Program-made: the position numbers and the translations under genes
Assembly (NCBI GenBank): GCA_023935145.1
Contig: CM043697.1
Location: 50,431,001 to 50,495,000, forward strand
DNA from: Bretschneidera sinensis
Taxonomy: Eukaryota > Streptophyta > Magnoliopsida > Brassicales > Akaniaceae
DNA: 64,000 nt
Direction: 5' to 3'
The notes under the pieces: generated by a model
Told to the model about the DNA's origin: nothing
Seen by the model: only the letters and a program-made list of their open reading frames with translations
Databases searched by the model: none
Part shown: positions 23,208-34,119 of the stretch, piece after piece
Layout of the letters: each line of letters opens with the position of its first letter
Position numbering within the stretch: the first letter of the stretch is position 1

Positions 23208-23219
23208 GCTCTGATACCA
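23208..23219 (-). other. Copia primer-binding site (tRNA-iMet)
   Basis: TGGTATCAGAGC on the minus strand is the standard match to the 3' end of plant initiator tRNA-Met. The bases beyond it (to about 23240) may be the last remnant of the 5' LTR. Confidence 0.9.
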
Positions 23220-23225
23220 ATTGTT

Positions 23226-24503
23226 TTATTCCCTCTTCGAAAAATATGAGTTGGATGCACTAGCTACTGCTTTGCTACAAAATTTTGTGCTTGTATGCTT
23301 TGGCGATGGCAAGGAATACTTAAAGTCCACCACATGTGGCTCAAGTGTTTTTGGTGATGCCCATTTACTATCAGCAGTAGGGTATTTGATTCCCGCATCC
23401 ATGTGATTTCTCTCAAGCAACTTCTTAAAGCATGGTTGGCAAGATATCTTAATAAATTCCTGTGGATTATAAAAAACATCAACAACGTTAACAGCATGGG
23501 GATAATTTGAAGAATCTTTAAACTCAAGATTATTAGGAATGAATTCCGAAGAGTTAGAATTATCTTTGATGTACTCCTCCTCTTCATGTGGCTGTTATGG
23601 GACTCGAAAAATATTTACCTCTAGAGTCCTATTTCCGAATGATAATGTCATTAGGCCATTCCCACAATTAATGAGGGCATTGGTGGTGGCCAAGAATGGT
23701 CTTCCAAGTATCAAAGGAATTTTGGACTCCGTGTTTATAGTAGAAACAATATCTAAAACCAAAAAATCAACAGGATAGTAGAAATTATCAATTTGTAACA
23801 AAGCATCTTCTACAATACCTCTTGGTTTTCTTACCAATCTATCCACTAATTGAAGTACCACGGAGGTTGGTTTGATCTCACCTAGACCGAGCTGCAAGTA
23901 CATGGAGTGTGGCATGAGGTTTACACTAGCACCCAAATCTAGCAATGCTTGGCCACAAGGTTTATTTCCAATTTGGCAAGCCACCATTGGACAGCCTGGA
24001 TCTTTATATTTGGGCGGTGTCTTGCTGTTAATTATAACACTTGCTTGCTCCATTAAGAATGTCGTCTTCTTCACATTGTGCTTCCTCTTGAGTGTGCATA
24101 GATCCTTGATGACTTTAGCATAGTTAGGAATCTGTTTTATGACATGAAGAAGAGGAAGATTAATTTTAACATGCTGAAGTTGTTCAAGAATCTCACCTTT
24201 TAATGCTGTGTCTATCTCTTTAGGTTTAAGGAGTGCTTGAGGGAAAGGCATCGGTGGGCGATAAACATCACGAGCCTCTTGTTCCTTGGGGGCTTTATCC
24301 TTGTTGCTCACGGTATTAGGAATCCAGTGTGATGGTAGAGTGGGACCATCAATTGTCTTACCACTGCGAGTAATTATGGCATTAACCTCTCTATTGTTTT
24401 GATTTTCAGGATTGGAGGTTTGTGCCATATGTTGTCCCCTTGGATTAGGTTGTGGCTGTGAAGGAAATCGACCTTGTTCTTGAATCAGCAAGAAACTAGT
24501 CAA
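23226..24503 (-). pseudogene. Element A protease region and start of pol
   Basis: The 302-codon frame 24503-23595 contains ALLDLGASVNLMPHSMYLQLG (DLG replacing the usual DTG, as is normal for Athila) and IPLILGRPFLATTNALI, which end the retroviral-type aspartic protease. A Pro/Gln-rich gag-protease linker with VNAIITRSGK precedes it. Degenerate pol sequence continues in two frames to 23226 and stops where the copia element starts. The RT is missing. Confidence 0.88.
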
Positions 24504-24751
24504 CTTGGTGAGTTGACTCTTTATTACCTTTTGTTCCTCTTTGATCGCTTGTTATTCCTCTAACAACCATTGATTTTTTTCCTTGATCTTCCACACTCTT
24601 GGCATGTACCTGCATAAAATGACTTAAACATATCTTCCAAAGGTAAAGATATTTGAGGAGCATTAAATGAGGTTGCTTCTGGTTGCCATTGGGTACTAGA
24701 GTGGGCAGGGGGTTGCATGTCAGATTTCCAACTGAACTTAGGATGATTCTT

Positions 24752-25798
24752 CTAACCGGGATTGTAGGTGTTAGAGTAGGGTGAGTGTGGTTTCCCTAAG
24801 GGAATACCTACAACATTACGCTCTTCCTTCATCTCAAAATAAACTGGACAATCCTTAAGTAAATGATCTACCCCATTACACACGAAACAAGGCTCATAGG
24901 ACTCTACCCTAACAACCGGTTTAGGGGTTCTAGTATCCTTGGTTTTTAAGGCTTCAATTTCCTTAGTTAGGACCTCTAAGCGGGCTTTAAGGCTATCCTC
25001 TTCCTTAAGTTGGTAAATCCCAGCAGGTTGATTTCTCCTAGTGCCTTCCATGGCATTTGGTTCAGCCCAAGTGTGGGCTTTTTCTGATAGGTCATCTAGG
25101 AAATCTATGGCTTGGTCGGGATCTTTTTGAAGAAAATTCCCATTGCACATCATTTCTATGAACTGCCTTTCCCTACTTAGGAGTCCATCATAGAAATAGC
25201 TAACTACCCGCCAACTCTCATAACCATGGTGTGGACAAGAATTCAAAAGGTCCTTGAAACGTTCTCAAACTTGATATAAGGTTTCACTCTCCTTTTGTGC
25301 AAAGTTTGAGATTTGTCTTTTGAGGTTGTTAGTCTTATGGGTTGGGAAGTGTTTTTGGAAGAAAACTCAGGTCATCTCATCCCAACTACCTATGGACCTA
25401 GGCCTTAACAAGTACAGCCAAGCCTTGGCTTTTTCCTTAAGTGAAAAAGGGAAAAAGCGAAGTTTGACGGTGTCTGTCATATCAGCCCTACTGTGAAAAG
25501 TAGCTACTACTTCCTCAAATTCCCTCATATGGATATGTAGCAATTGGTTCATGCCCGGCTTAAAATCAGGTTGTTGAACATTAGAGGGGAACATGATACA
25601 CGATGGTGTGGCCATACGGTTAGGGTGCAAGTAATCCTTAAGTGTCTTAGGGGGTTGATCTTCGTGTTCACTCATTTCTTCGGGACTAGATGGATTGTTA
25701 AATAAAGGATTTGAAAAAGAATTAAATTCCGACTCTAACACAGGCCTACAACCAAATCTACCCACATCGTCTCTATGTCTATGCATATGAGGTAACAA
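24752..25798 (-). pseudogene. Element A gag
   Basis: Frames 25798-25367 and 25246-24752 are in the same phase, separated by stops. They give an Athila-type gag: FFPFSLKEKAKAWLYLL, then CPHHGYESWRVVSYFYDGL, a short coiled-coil-like acidic region, and the zinc knuckle CFVCNGVDHLLKDC. Gag forms the virus-like particle and binds RNA in intact relatives. A few in-frame stops make it non-functional. Confidence 0.9.
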
Positions 25799-25973
25799 AA
25801 TAATAAAAATACTATAAAAAAATAGTCAAATAAAATAAAAATAAAAAATTAATGCAGCAAACTAAAAGAAGGAACGAAGTTACCGTCTTTACAGCTGCTG
25901 AAAAGAAAAACTATTTACAACTCTTCTACCGTCATGTCAAAAGTTGACAATCTTCTTTGTACTTAAGCACATT

Positions 25974-25991
25974 TCCTCGGCAACGGTGCCA
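25974..25991 (-). other. Element A primer-binding site (tRNA-Asp type)
   Basis: TGGCACCGTTGCCGAGGA on the minus strand, two mismatches from the tRNA-Asp complement seen intact in F and H. Confidence 0.85.
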
Positions 25992-25996
25992 AAATT

Positions 25997-27506
25997 TGAT
26001 TACATCCAAAACATAATACGGTAATTGTAGTACAGCTTTAGGGTGTCGATTCCATAGGGAAACAAGATAACTACAAGAGAAGGTGTGAACCTCAACACAA
26101 ATGATAAAGATCAAATGCCAGAATCTGAATTGTGAGAAAATTATAATTGTGTAAATAGATTTGATGGATATAATAAAGAAACAACAAGGCTCTGGAAATC
26201 CTCTCTAGGTTCGTTGCCCTAATCCTAACTTGATTCAGTTGTTTTTATCTCGATTGCAAGTTTCACATCCCAAACAGGCAATCGGCAAATATTCAATTAA
26301 AGCGCATGTATAAACCCTAATGTAATTGATATGAATTATTCTTTACGTTCAAGCACACATGACCTAACTTATAAATTATCAAGAGACGACGATATATCTA
26401 AATGACAATACCACAACAATGGACAAATCTATAAAAGAGATCTACCGGACTCAATCACACCTAAACAAATACACATAAGAAGAGCATGACTAGACTTATA
26501 TGGAAAAGAAGCATGCAATCACCGGACTAATAAGAAATCTACTAATTAAATTAACGAATAAAACATAACAATGTTTAATGAAAATACTACCAAACTACAA
26601 CTGAATCAAATAAAGGAAAATAAGAACAACTACACCTAGGGATTCATCCCTTCGCCTTGCTTGGAGACTAGCTGGCCATGGGGCTCATGCTTCCTTGAGT
26701 TGCCTCCGGCTTCTCAACGATCATCTCCCCCTTGGTAGTGAAAGCTTAAGCGATTCCTCAGCTTCTCCTCCAAAAGTACTTCGGATTCCTCCTAAAGGCC
26801 CTCTGGATTGCTCCTAAAGGCCCTCTGGATTCACTTTTTGATGATCTCAGATTCTCTAATGGTCCTCAAAGCTGAAGTAGAGTAGGCCTTTTATAGGGAA
26901 ATACCACGAGTGCAATGTGTTTCCAATCTGATGTGGGATGTGGGATATAGAAATGTGTTTCTAACCGATGTGGGATGTGGGATTTAAGCCTTCACATGCC
27001 CTTCACGCTGAAATCCTGCACAACCCACACAGCCTGACCTTTGTCTACTTAAATTGCCATAACTTTCTCTAGAAAAATCATTTTTACGAAAAATTCTCCA
27101 AAAAATAGACTTCCGGATATTTCTAAGCATATATGGCTCATCTCCTGGTTCTTCTTGTATCAATATAGTTTAATTTACAAAGATGATTGATCTGTACGGG
27201 CAATTATGGTAATTTAGTGAAACTCCTTTCCAGTGCAGGCAGCAGTTGTTGCTCTTTTAAGCCCTCCATCTTGTCCTTCTAAAAGCATTCATTCACTCCA
27301 GTATGCCTAGAGTCTTTATGCCTCAAGTAATGATAACTTTTCCTCCTCTTTTGAGCTTAAAGTACTTGAAAGTGCACCGAAATAGATCAATGATCCAAGA
27401 ATGATACTTTAGAGTTGTTAATGTATAAAAGTGCAATTAAAACCTAGATCAACCCTAAAATGATAACAATTAAGTACTATTAAGATGCATTTTATGACTC
27501 TCATCA
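25997..27506 (-). repeat. Element A 5' LTR
   Basis: About 1510 bp, TG...CA ends. A minus-strand CTATAAAA (plus 26889-26896) is the likely TATA box. Upstream of it are two 32-33-bp copies containing GATGTGGGATGTGGGAT (26914-26946 and 26952-26983). The flanking bases 27507-27511 (GTGGT) would be one half of the target duplication; the other half is lost. Confidence 0.85.
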
Positions 27507-27973
27507 GTGGTGACTCCAAAAGCACACATTTTAGGATTCAAACGTAGCTTGTACTTTTGATTTCTGTCAAAGAACTTTCGAAGGGTATCCCAATGTCCTT
27601 TTCTGTTTTCAAACTTGACGATCATATCATCAAAATATACCTCAACTTCTTTGTAGATCATATTATGTAACAGGGTGGTTGCAATCATCTGATAAGTCTC
27701 CCCAATATTTTTGAGTCCGAATAGCACGACTCTATAGCAAAAGGTCCCCCACTGAGTAGTGAAGGTAGTTTTTTCCCTATCTTCAAGAGCCATGAGAATC
27801 TGATTATACCTGGAGTAACCATCCATGAATGACAAAAGGATATTGCTAGCAGTATTATCTACAAGGGTAACTATGTGAGGTAAAGGGAAGTTGTCTTTAG
27901 GGCTGGCCCGATTCAGGTTCATGTAATCCACACATACCCTGACTTTTCCATCTTTCTTTGGCACTGCTACCAC
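27507..27973 (-). pseudogene. Element B reverse transcriptase, N-terminal part
   Basis: An uninterrupted frame from 27973 reads VAVPKKDGKVRVCVDYMNLN, FPLPHI, FMDGYSRYNQI and the catalytic box YFDDMIV, standard for gypsy RT of the Tat group. The frame runs into the LTR of element A after KMCAFGVTT; the last residues of the open frame belong to A. RNase H and integrase are absent. Confidence 0.9.
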
Positions 27974-28900
27974 ATTTTCTACCTACTGAGGGTACTCAAA
28001 AACCATCAAGAAGCTGGCTTACAACTGCTTGAGGATCTCTTCTTTAATCTTAACCACTCAATCTGCTTGTATTCTTCTAAACTTCTACTTGACTAGCTTA
28101 GCATCTGGGTTCAAATGGATCTTATGTTGTAGAATCTTTGGATCGATACCGTTCATAATTTCACTTTATTTTTTAGATAAAGTTGAGCCAATGCAAATTT
28201 CTTATGGATTTTTATTAGTGTATAGATTAGTGACTCGAGTTTCTTCTATTTTAGGTTGGGCCATGCTTTCTTTTTCATTTTCAACTACCTCAACAATCTC
28301 CTTTGATGAAGAAGATTATTGGCTAATTTCACTTAAGATTTTCCCATCACATAAAGAAGACTAAAAGTACTCAAAATCTTTCATAATTGCATTCAGTTTT
28401 TTTGCAAGTACATCACTAGACTCGGAAAGGGGATCAAAGACATCATTCCCCTGCTCACCCTAGACTCTGTTACAAAGAGTAAAAGAAAGGGCTGCTTATC
28501 TGGGTCTTTAGCTACTGCTGGTGCACTTGTCAACCGGCCTAATTAACACACTTGGATCAAAACTGCTCATATAACCTTCTTTCATCATTAGAATAGCCAA
28601 GCTTCACCATCTAGGTTCTCGATACAATGACTTGTCTGCGATGCTTCTTTGTTCCCTATCATTTTTTTTTCTCAGAAAACTCGATATTGAGAAAATTTCA
28701 GATCCTAGTTGCCTTTTCTGAGTTCTCTTGTCCATTCATGGCTCATAGAATCCACAGTAAGGGAAATCTTCCCCTTCCTTTACGAAGTACCCATTTAGAG
28801 TCAAACAAGAGTTGCCCCTTGTTTTCTTATTTCTGTTACTAGGTTTATAACCTAAGCCTCACCTCCCAAACCATTGTTTGAAGTCCGAGAATTCTTTCAC
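27974..28900 (-). other. Degenerate element B sequence between G-patch and RT
   Basis: No intact frame. The bases fit decayed Tat pol linker (for example, a plus-strand frame at 28029-28364 is only the shadow). No separate gene is seen. Confidence 0.45.
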
Positions 28901-29098
28901 TCATTGCCTATATTTACCTAGACCTGCCCCTGGGAAGTAGTTCATCCCTTTCATTATATGAAAAATTGTCGAGTTAATGCAAGGGTCGGCTTCTACAGTG
29001 TCAATCACCGCCACTTCCTCGAAAGTAAAGCCATATAGCTCATTTTCTTCTACATGAATACCAAACATTGGGGCAATACCAACTTCATCCCAGCACAA
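28901..29098 (-). pseudogene. Element B G-patch-like segment
   Basis: The frame contains MKGMNYFPGAGLGKYRQ, which has the G-x2-x2-G-xGLG spacing of a G-patch. Tat/Ogre elements carry a G-patch between protease and RT, and the position here is exactly that. The G-patch is thought to bind RNA or partner proteins; its role in the element is not established. Confidence 0.6.
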
Positions 29099-29329
29099 GG
29101 TTATGACTTAGTTCCCAGTTATATATTTTACCTTCTGATGGTAGGTAAAAGGTAATGACCCTAAGCTGTGGAGCCATGGCCTACCCAACAACATATTGAA
29201 GGAGGCAATGATGTCTATGACATAAAAGTCAATCACTATATCTTCTATACCCAACTTGCACCTCAACCTCACTGTCCTGACTATCATACGCTTTATATTA
29301 TCATAAGCTCGGATTGTCTAACTACTTAG

Positions 29330-30035
29330 TTAGAAATCATCTGGCTCAAGCCCTAAGATTCGAGCTGTCTGCAAAGGCAAAACATTCAGAGCTGACCCAT
29401 TCTCTACCAATACCATGGGCACATTTTTCTCTCGATATTCCATTGTCAGATACAACACACTGTTATGAGTTCTCTTGCATGGTGGGATATCCTTAGCACC
29501 AAAAGTCATATATGGGCTTCTTTTTTTTTTTGATACGTTAAATAGTACTAGAAGGTCGTCAGGGGAAGTAATTATGAGAATCTCAATTTCACCCAAATGA
29601 TCCAGTATAACCTTACTATGTTTCTTCGAGGACATGAGTAACCCCCAGATGGAGATGTTGGTGTGTGTTCTCTTAACTTGTATCAACACCGAGTCTTCTT
29701 TCTCTTCCTTCCCTTTTCTCTTTATTTGTTATCGCTCTCTCTTTATCTCTTGTTCCTCTTCCTAGATTGTCAGCTTCAATGTGAGGTGCCTTAAAATGTC
29801 GGCCACTGCGAGTCATGTGATTCACCTTTTCTTCATCTTCACTACTACTATCCCTCATAGTTTTGCCTCTCTATTTCACTACTACAGACGCTTTGTCACC
29901 ATTGCCTTCAGTGACTGACCTATTTCCGATCCTAATTATTACTTTCACGACATTATTTTCCCCTATCGGATCTATCAATGTTTTTCCCGCCATTGTTCTT
30001 GCCACTACCCTTTGGTCATCTTCATTGTCACTGTC
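29330..30035 (-). pseudogene. Element B protease and upstream linker
   Basis: The frame 29689-29330 contains MEYREKNVPMVLVENGSALNVLPLQTARILG, in which the catalytic D(S/T)G appears as ENG (usually DNG in this lineage), so the active-site aspartate is lost. Upstream (29858-29673 and beyond) is a charged linker with VNHMTRSGRHFKAP. The right end is cut by the LTR of element G at 30036. Confidence 0.8.
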
Positions 30036-30720
30036 TGATACCTAAATTTTTATGGATATCCTAACTGAAATGGAATTAGTATGGAAACCCGGTTAATAGG
30101 GGGATGGCTGGATATATATGTTTGGGATATGGATACGTGAATATGAAACACTCAAAATAAAAGATAGATATGCTCACCACTCAATGGAATCCACCAATGA
30201 GATACAAAAACCAAACTCGCCATCCAAAGGAAGTCCACCCAAGGTATAAGAGTTAAATGAGAAGAAATCCTTCTTTTAAGAAAGCACAATGCTTATTTTC
30301 TGAAAATTCAATCTTTGTTTTATTCATTCCAGCAAAATAGTTTATATAGATACTTAGAACAACCCCTAAGCATAGGAAAACCAAATTACATTAAAGGAAA
30401 TTCAAATGATACTTAGGAACAAGGAAACATAATAAAGACATACATAGAACTTGAAACAAAAGTAAATGCCTTGAAAAACTACAAATTAAAGGCTGGAATA
30501 TTTCCATGAGAGTCCAATAAATGCTGATTAACTTCTTGGTAAATTCGTTCAAAATATTGGCTTGATTATCTGGGAATCTTCAAAATCATCACAATTGGGC
30601 TTTTTAACTTGAAATGGGCTGACTGAAGCTTATGGAAAAATAGGGCCTTATTTGTTGGGCTTAGGAACACCAAAGTTGGGCCTTTAGACTAGATTGGGTT
30701 TGTTGGACACACCTGTGTCA
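30036..30720 (-). repeat. Element G 3' LTR
   Basis: 685 bp with TG...CA ends. The right end follows the polypurine tract; the left end matches the edge of the other LTR (TGATACC...TTTTTATGGATATCC). A minus-strand TATATAAA (plus 30341-30348) is the TATA box candidate. Bases 30031-30035 (CTGTC) would be the target duplication in element B. Confidence 0.9.
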
Positions 30721-30731
30721 GTCTCCCCCGG
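30721..30731 (-). other. Element G polypurine tract
   Basis: CCGGGGGAGAC on the minus strand directly before the LTR start TGACACAGG. Confidence 0.8.
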
Positions 30732-31385
30732 TTGATGAAGACTTGCCCCCAAGTCCACTTGGTCTTCTTGATCCTTAAAGTAAAATGAAAAATTTGAAAC
30801 ATTAAAGGTTGCCAAAACTCCATAATCACCAGGTAGCTCAATCTTGGAAGCATTCTCCCCAATGCGTTGAAGCACCCTAAATGGATCATCAGCTCGAGGC
30901 ATCAACTTAGAAGATCACTTAGAGGGAAACCACTCTTTCCTAAGATGAATCCAAACCAAATCACCCTCATTGAAAGCTACTAGTTTCCGATACTTATTAG
31001 CTTGCTTACTATACTTCTCATTTTTCTTTAAAATGCTTCCTCGGATCTGCTCATATAATTTATTGATTTCCTTAGCCCGTTCTTCAGCATCTCCACTAAA
31101 ATGTTTAGTAACTAGAAGTGGTGCTAATTCAAGCGGTCTAATAGGATTAAGACCATACACAGCTTCAAAAGGACTATAGCTAGTAGTTTGGCTGGGATAT
31201 CGATTATAAGCAAATTCAGCTTGACCTAAAAGAACATCCCATTACCGAAGGTTCTTCCCCACAAAGCTTCTTAAAAGATTTCCCAAACTTCGATTCACCA
31301 CCTCAGTTTGACCATCAGTTTGTGGATGATAAGAAGAGCTTAATTATAGTGTAATACCAAGCTTCATCCAAAGTGTATGCCAAAA
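30732..31385 (-). pseudogene. Element G integrase, C-terminal part
   Basis: The frame 31160-30915 reads YGLNPIRPLELAPLL, KEINKLYEQIRGSILKKNEKYSKQANKYRK and FNEGDLVWIHLRKEWF, the end of the gypsy integrase core and its GPY/F-type tail. The next frame gives DDPFRVLQRIGENASKIELPGDYGVLATFNVSNF. No chromodomain signature is seen. The 5' side joins the core at 37803 across element F; the join is consistent with a 5-bp duplication of ATAAC. Confidence 0.88.
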
Positions 31386-31390
31386 ATAAC
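31386..31390. repeat. Target-site duplication of F, left
   Basis: ATAAC, identical to 37803-37807. Confidence 0.95.
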
Positions 31391-32798
31391 TGTTGTGTGT
31401 TTATCCACCTAAATAAGTAAGTAAATAATCGCACTTGTTTTACTTGCAAGTGCACAAGGTCAACAGTGTAGTATAGTGTGCGAATGCAAGATCATCTCCA
31501 CAAGGATTGGTAAAGTTCAGTTTAGAATTATATTCGCAATATAAAAAGATAGAAATAATAAAAGCGTTGAGAAATAATAAAGATAAAATACTAAGGATAA
31601 AGGCGTAGGGACTTGATATCCACCACTAATTATGCGACCTCAATACAACAGTATGCCAATGCTTTACTCATGCCATGTATACCTAATGTTTGTCAACCTA
31701 AGGGCATGATATCTACTCCTTAAGCTATTGATCTCCCTAAGCAATGAGTTAGGCATGGTATCTACTCTAACTCTTTTCTCTCTCAAGGGATTCAGCATGG
31801 TATCGACTGAGTTGTTCCTTAAGAGAGCATAGGACCTGTGAAAATCGACAACCACACGGGACCTAGGGCATGGTATCTACTCCTGGTTTCCCATGTTGAT
31901 TAACCCAAGAATCCGGATAAGATATCTTTTGTTACTATTGTTGAACCCAGGACTCGGTCATCCAAATTGATTCAACTAACTTATCCATACCACATGCATA
32001 CGTTGATCAGACACACACATATAAGGAATTTAAATACAAATAGACATTAATCAAGTTAAGCAACACAACATAAATATCACAAATGCACCAATACTGAATT
32101 ATTGAGTAAACATAATTAGGGCTTCAACCAAGCCCTTACCAAAAAGTTAATTACACATAATAAGATAAAAAGGAAAGAAGAAACCCGAAAACATTATGGA
32201 GAAGAGTCGTCAATTCGTCTCCAAAATCTCTTTTTCGGGCTCGTCTGGCCTCAGGCCTCCCCGAACAAAAACTAAAACTAAAAAGGAGCTTGATTCCCCA
32301 AAAGGGAGATCTACTCCAAAGGGAGATTAAAAGATAAAAGAAGGGATAAAAGAAGTGATTATTTGTGTGTGCTTTACAGGTTGTATTTATAGGGCTTGAG
32401 TAGTCCTAGAAGGCTCATGAGTTCATAAACTTTCCTAAAACACAAAACTCCTTTATTTCCAAAATAAAGTTATTTCCAAAATAGGGTTATTTCCAAAATA
32501 GGGTTCTGCGGTTTACTGTTCATGCCCGTACATGTGCGCTCAATCGCATACATGGTGCGCTCAATCGCAATTCTGCACTCGATCGCACAGAGGAGTGCGC
32601 TCGATCGCAATCTAGCCAGCAACTGCTCCAGGATTTCAAGATTTCTTCCTTTAAGTGCCAAAAATGCTTCTTTTTCTCCAAGACCCTATAAAAACGTATA
32701 AAACATAAAAGTGAAGTAAAATAGACTAAAACATATAGATAAAGAACTTAACAAATGTAATTTAAGGGGCTTAAATATGAATATTTAAGCTCCTATCA
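31391..32798 (-). repeat. Element F 3' LTR
   Basis: 1408 bp, plus-strand ends TGTTGTG...CTATCA. TATAAATA on the minus strand at 32384-32391. An array of GCGCTCAATCGCA / GCGCTCGATCGCA motifs at 32534-32611 lies about 145 bp upstream of it. Confidence 0.95.
32384..32391 (-). promoter_or_regulatory. TATA box, F 3' LTR
   Basis: TATAAATA on the minus strand, in the context GCCCTATAAATACAACC. Confidence 0.6.
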
Positions 32799-34119
32799 CA
32801 CCCTCAAACTTACATATTGCTAGTCCCTTAGCAATACAAAACCAAAAACTAAATGAAAAACAAAGACGCAAAGATAAATCCAATGCTCATGGTGTCCAAC
32901 AAAAGTTTAGGTTTCACACAAAACTATGATGCACATTCATGAGCAAGCTTAACAAGTATAAACACATCTTCGCAATGAATACGAGTTTTGAACGCAAATC
33001 ACTTTCATGAGGCAGGTTAAGACATCATAAGTTTGACTGAGTGTGTGGTGGACTAGCACATAAAAGATTGGGTTTCCAAATAATTCTAATGTGTAGTGTT
33101 TCGATGACTCAAGATTCACCAAATTTCCTATCAGAATCAACAAAGATGGCATAGATTTTCTTCTTTTCTTTTATTTGTGAGATTTTTGCCAAGTTAGTTC
33201 CCTTAAGCTTTCTATTTAACTCGTGTAATGAGCGTTTAGCCAATGACTCCCAAACCAGATGGTTTTAGGGTATTAGATGTAGAAACACCCCTAAGGGCTT
33301 ACTAACTCGAGTCAAAAAGGCTACGAAACTAACTGGTCTTAATGCTATCGATCAGAATATTCCATCTTTTGATGTGACACTCACTACTTACTGAGGTAAG
33401 AGGGCCAGTTACTCAATGGAAAGTTCTTTTTAATGATCTTTATAGGCATTTTTTTTTCTTTTTGAGCAATAACGAACTTTTTCTATTTTCTTATGCCATT
33501 GCGTTAATCTAATAGGTTATCTGGTTCACAGTCAAGCAAAAGAAACATACAAATCAAAATTACATGTCATACCCCACACAACTATGTGCTAATGTGCTCA
33601 TGTTTAGTTTAAGTCGAACTTGTGAATCCTTAAATGCCTAAAAGAAAGTGATTATGGTTCAAAACTTAATTATTGGCCCATATGTTCAAGGTGTTAAGCT
33701 CACTTATGAAGTTAAATTATATTGTTTGTTTAGAACACCCAAAAATTTTGGAACGGAATGAACATGTATTTATCTATGAAAAACAACAAAACAAAAGAAA
33801 CTGGGACAAGGTGTGTGTGAATGTGTCTCCCATACCCCCAAACTTAAATTACACATTGTCCCCAATGTGTGAATAACAAGGAAAGAGCTGACCTGAGAGA
33901 TGGAGAACTAGCTAGGTCGGCATGGCTCATAGCGTACCCCCAAACTTGAACGGATGCACACATTGTCCCTAAAAAAGAAAAACTAACGTAATACGAGAAA
34001 ACAAGAAGTAATAAAAATAAATAAATAACAATAAATACGTAAAATAATAAAAATAAAAGGATAAGCTGTGGGGTGCCTCCCATGAGCGTTAAGTTTAACG
34101 TCTTCAGCCGGACCAAACT
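32799..34119 (-). other. Element F 3' UTR
   Basis: Non-coding. It contains three polypurine-like modules AAGTTTG(G/A)GGGT (33935-33970, 33832-33870, 32799-32829), the last directly abutting the LTR, and a hairpin at 33851-33870. The first bases after the coding frame (34063-34116) are shared with element H. Confidence 0.8.
33851..33870 (-). other. Conserved hairpin in F 3' UTR
   Basis: ACACATTG-GGGA-CAATGTGT on the minus strand: an 8-bp perfect stem with a GNRA-type loop. The equivalent in H (41462-41481) keeps the stem with loop GGGT; E has a shorter stem. Confidence 0.6.

Larger units (their letters stand above)
17960..23221 (-). mobile_element. Decayed Ty1/copia retrotransposon
   Basis: Reading on the minus strand the order is gag, protease, integrase, RT, RNase H, which is diagnostic of Ty1/copia (integrase before RT). 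The tRNA-iMet primer-binding site lies at 23208-23219. The 5' LTR should follow immediately to the right, but sequence of element A begins within about 20 bases, so the 5' LTR has been lost. Coding is split over all three frames. The lineage may be Sirevirus-like from the gag type; I am not sure. Confidence 0.9.
23222..27506 (-). mobile_element. Element A: truncated Athila-like Ty3/gypsy
   Basis: From right to left: 5' LTR (25997-27506), primer-binding site, gag, protease, then a break at about 23222 where the copia element begins. RT, RNase H, integrase and the 3' LTR are missing. The LTR start TGATGAGAGTC and internal phrases match the plus-strand element E, so A and E are one family. A interrupts element B at 27507. 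Confidence 0.88.
27507..30035 (-). mobile_element. Element B: fragment of a Tat-like Ty3/gypsy
   Basis: Minus-strand protease, G-patch and RT remnants are preserved between the insertions of G (at 30036) and A (at 27506). The motif set (ENGSALNVLPL protease, G-patch, YFDDMIV RT) is that of the Tat/Ogre lineage. It could belong to the same element as the 12.3-16.1 kb Tat/Ogre-like tail; this cannot be shown. Confidence 0.82.
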
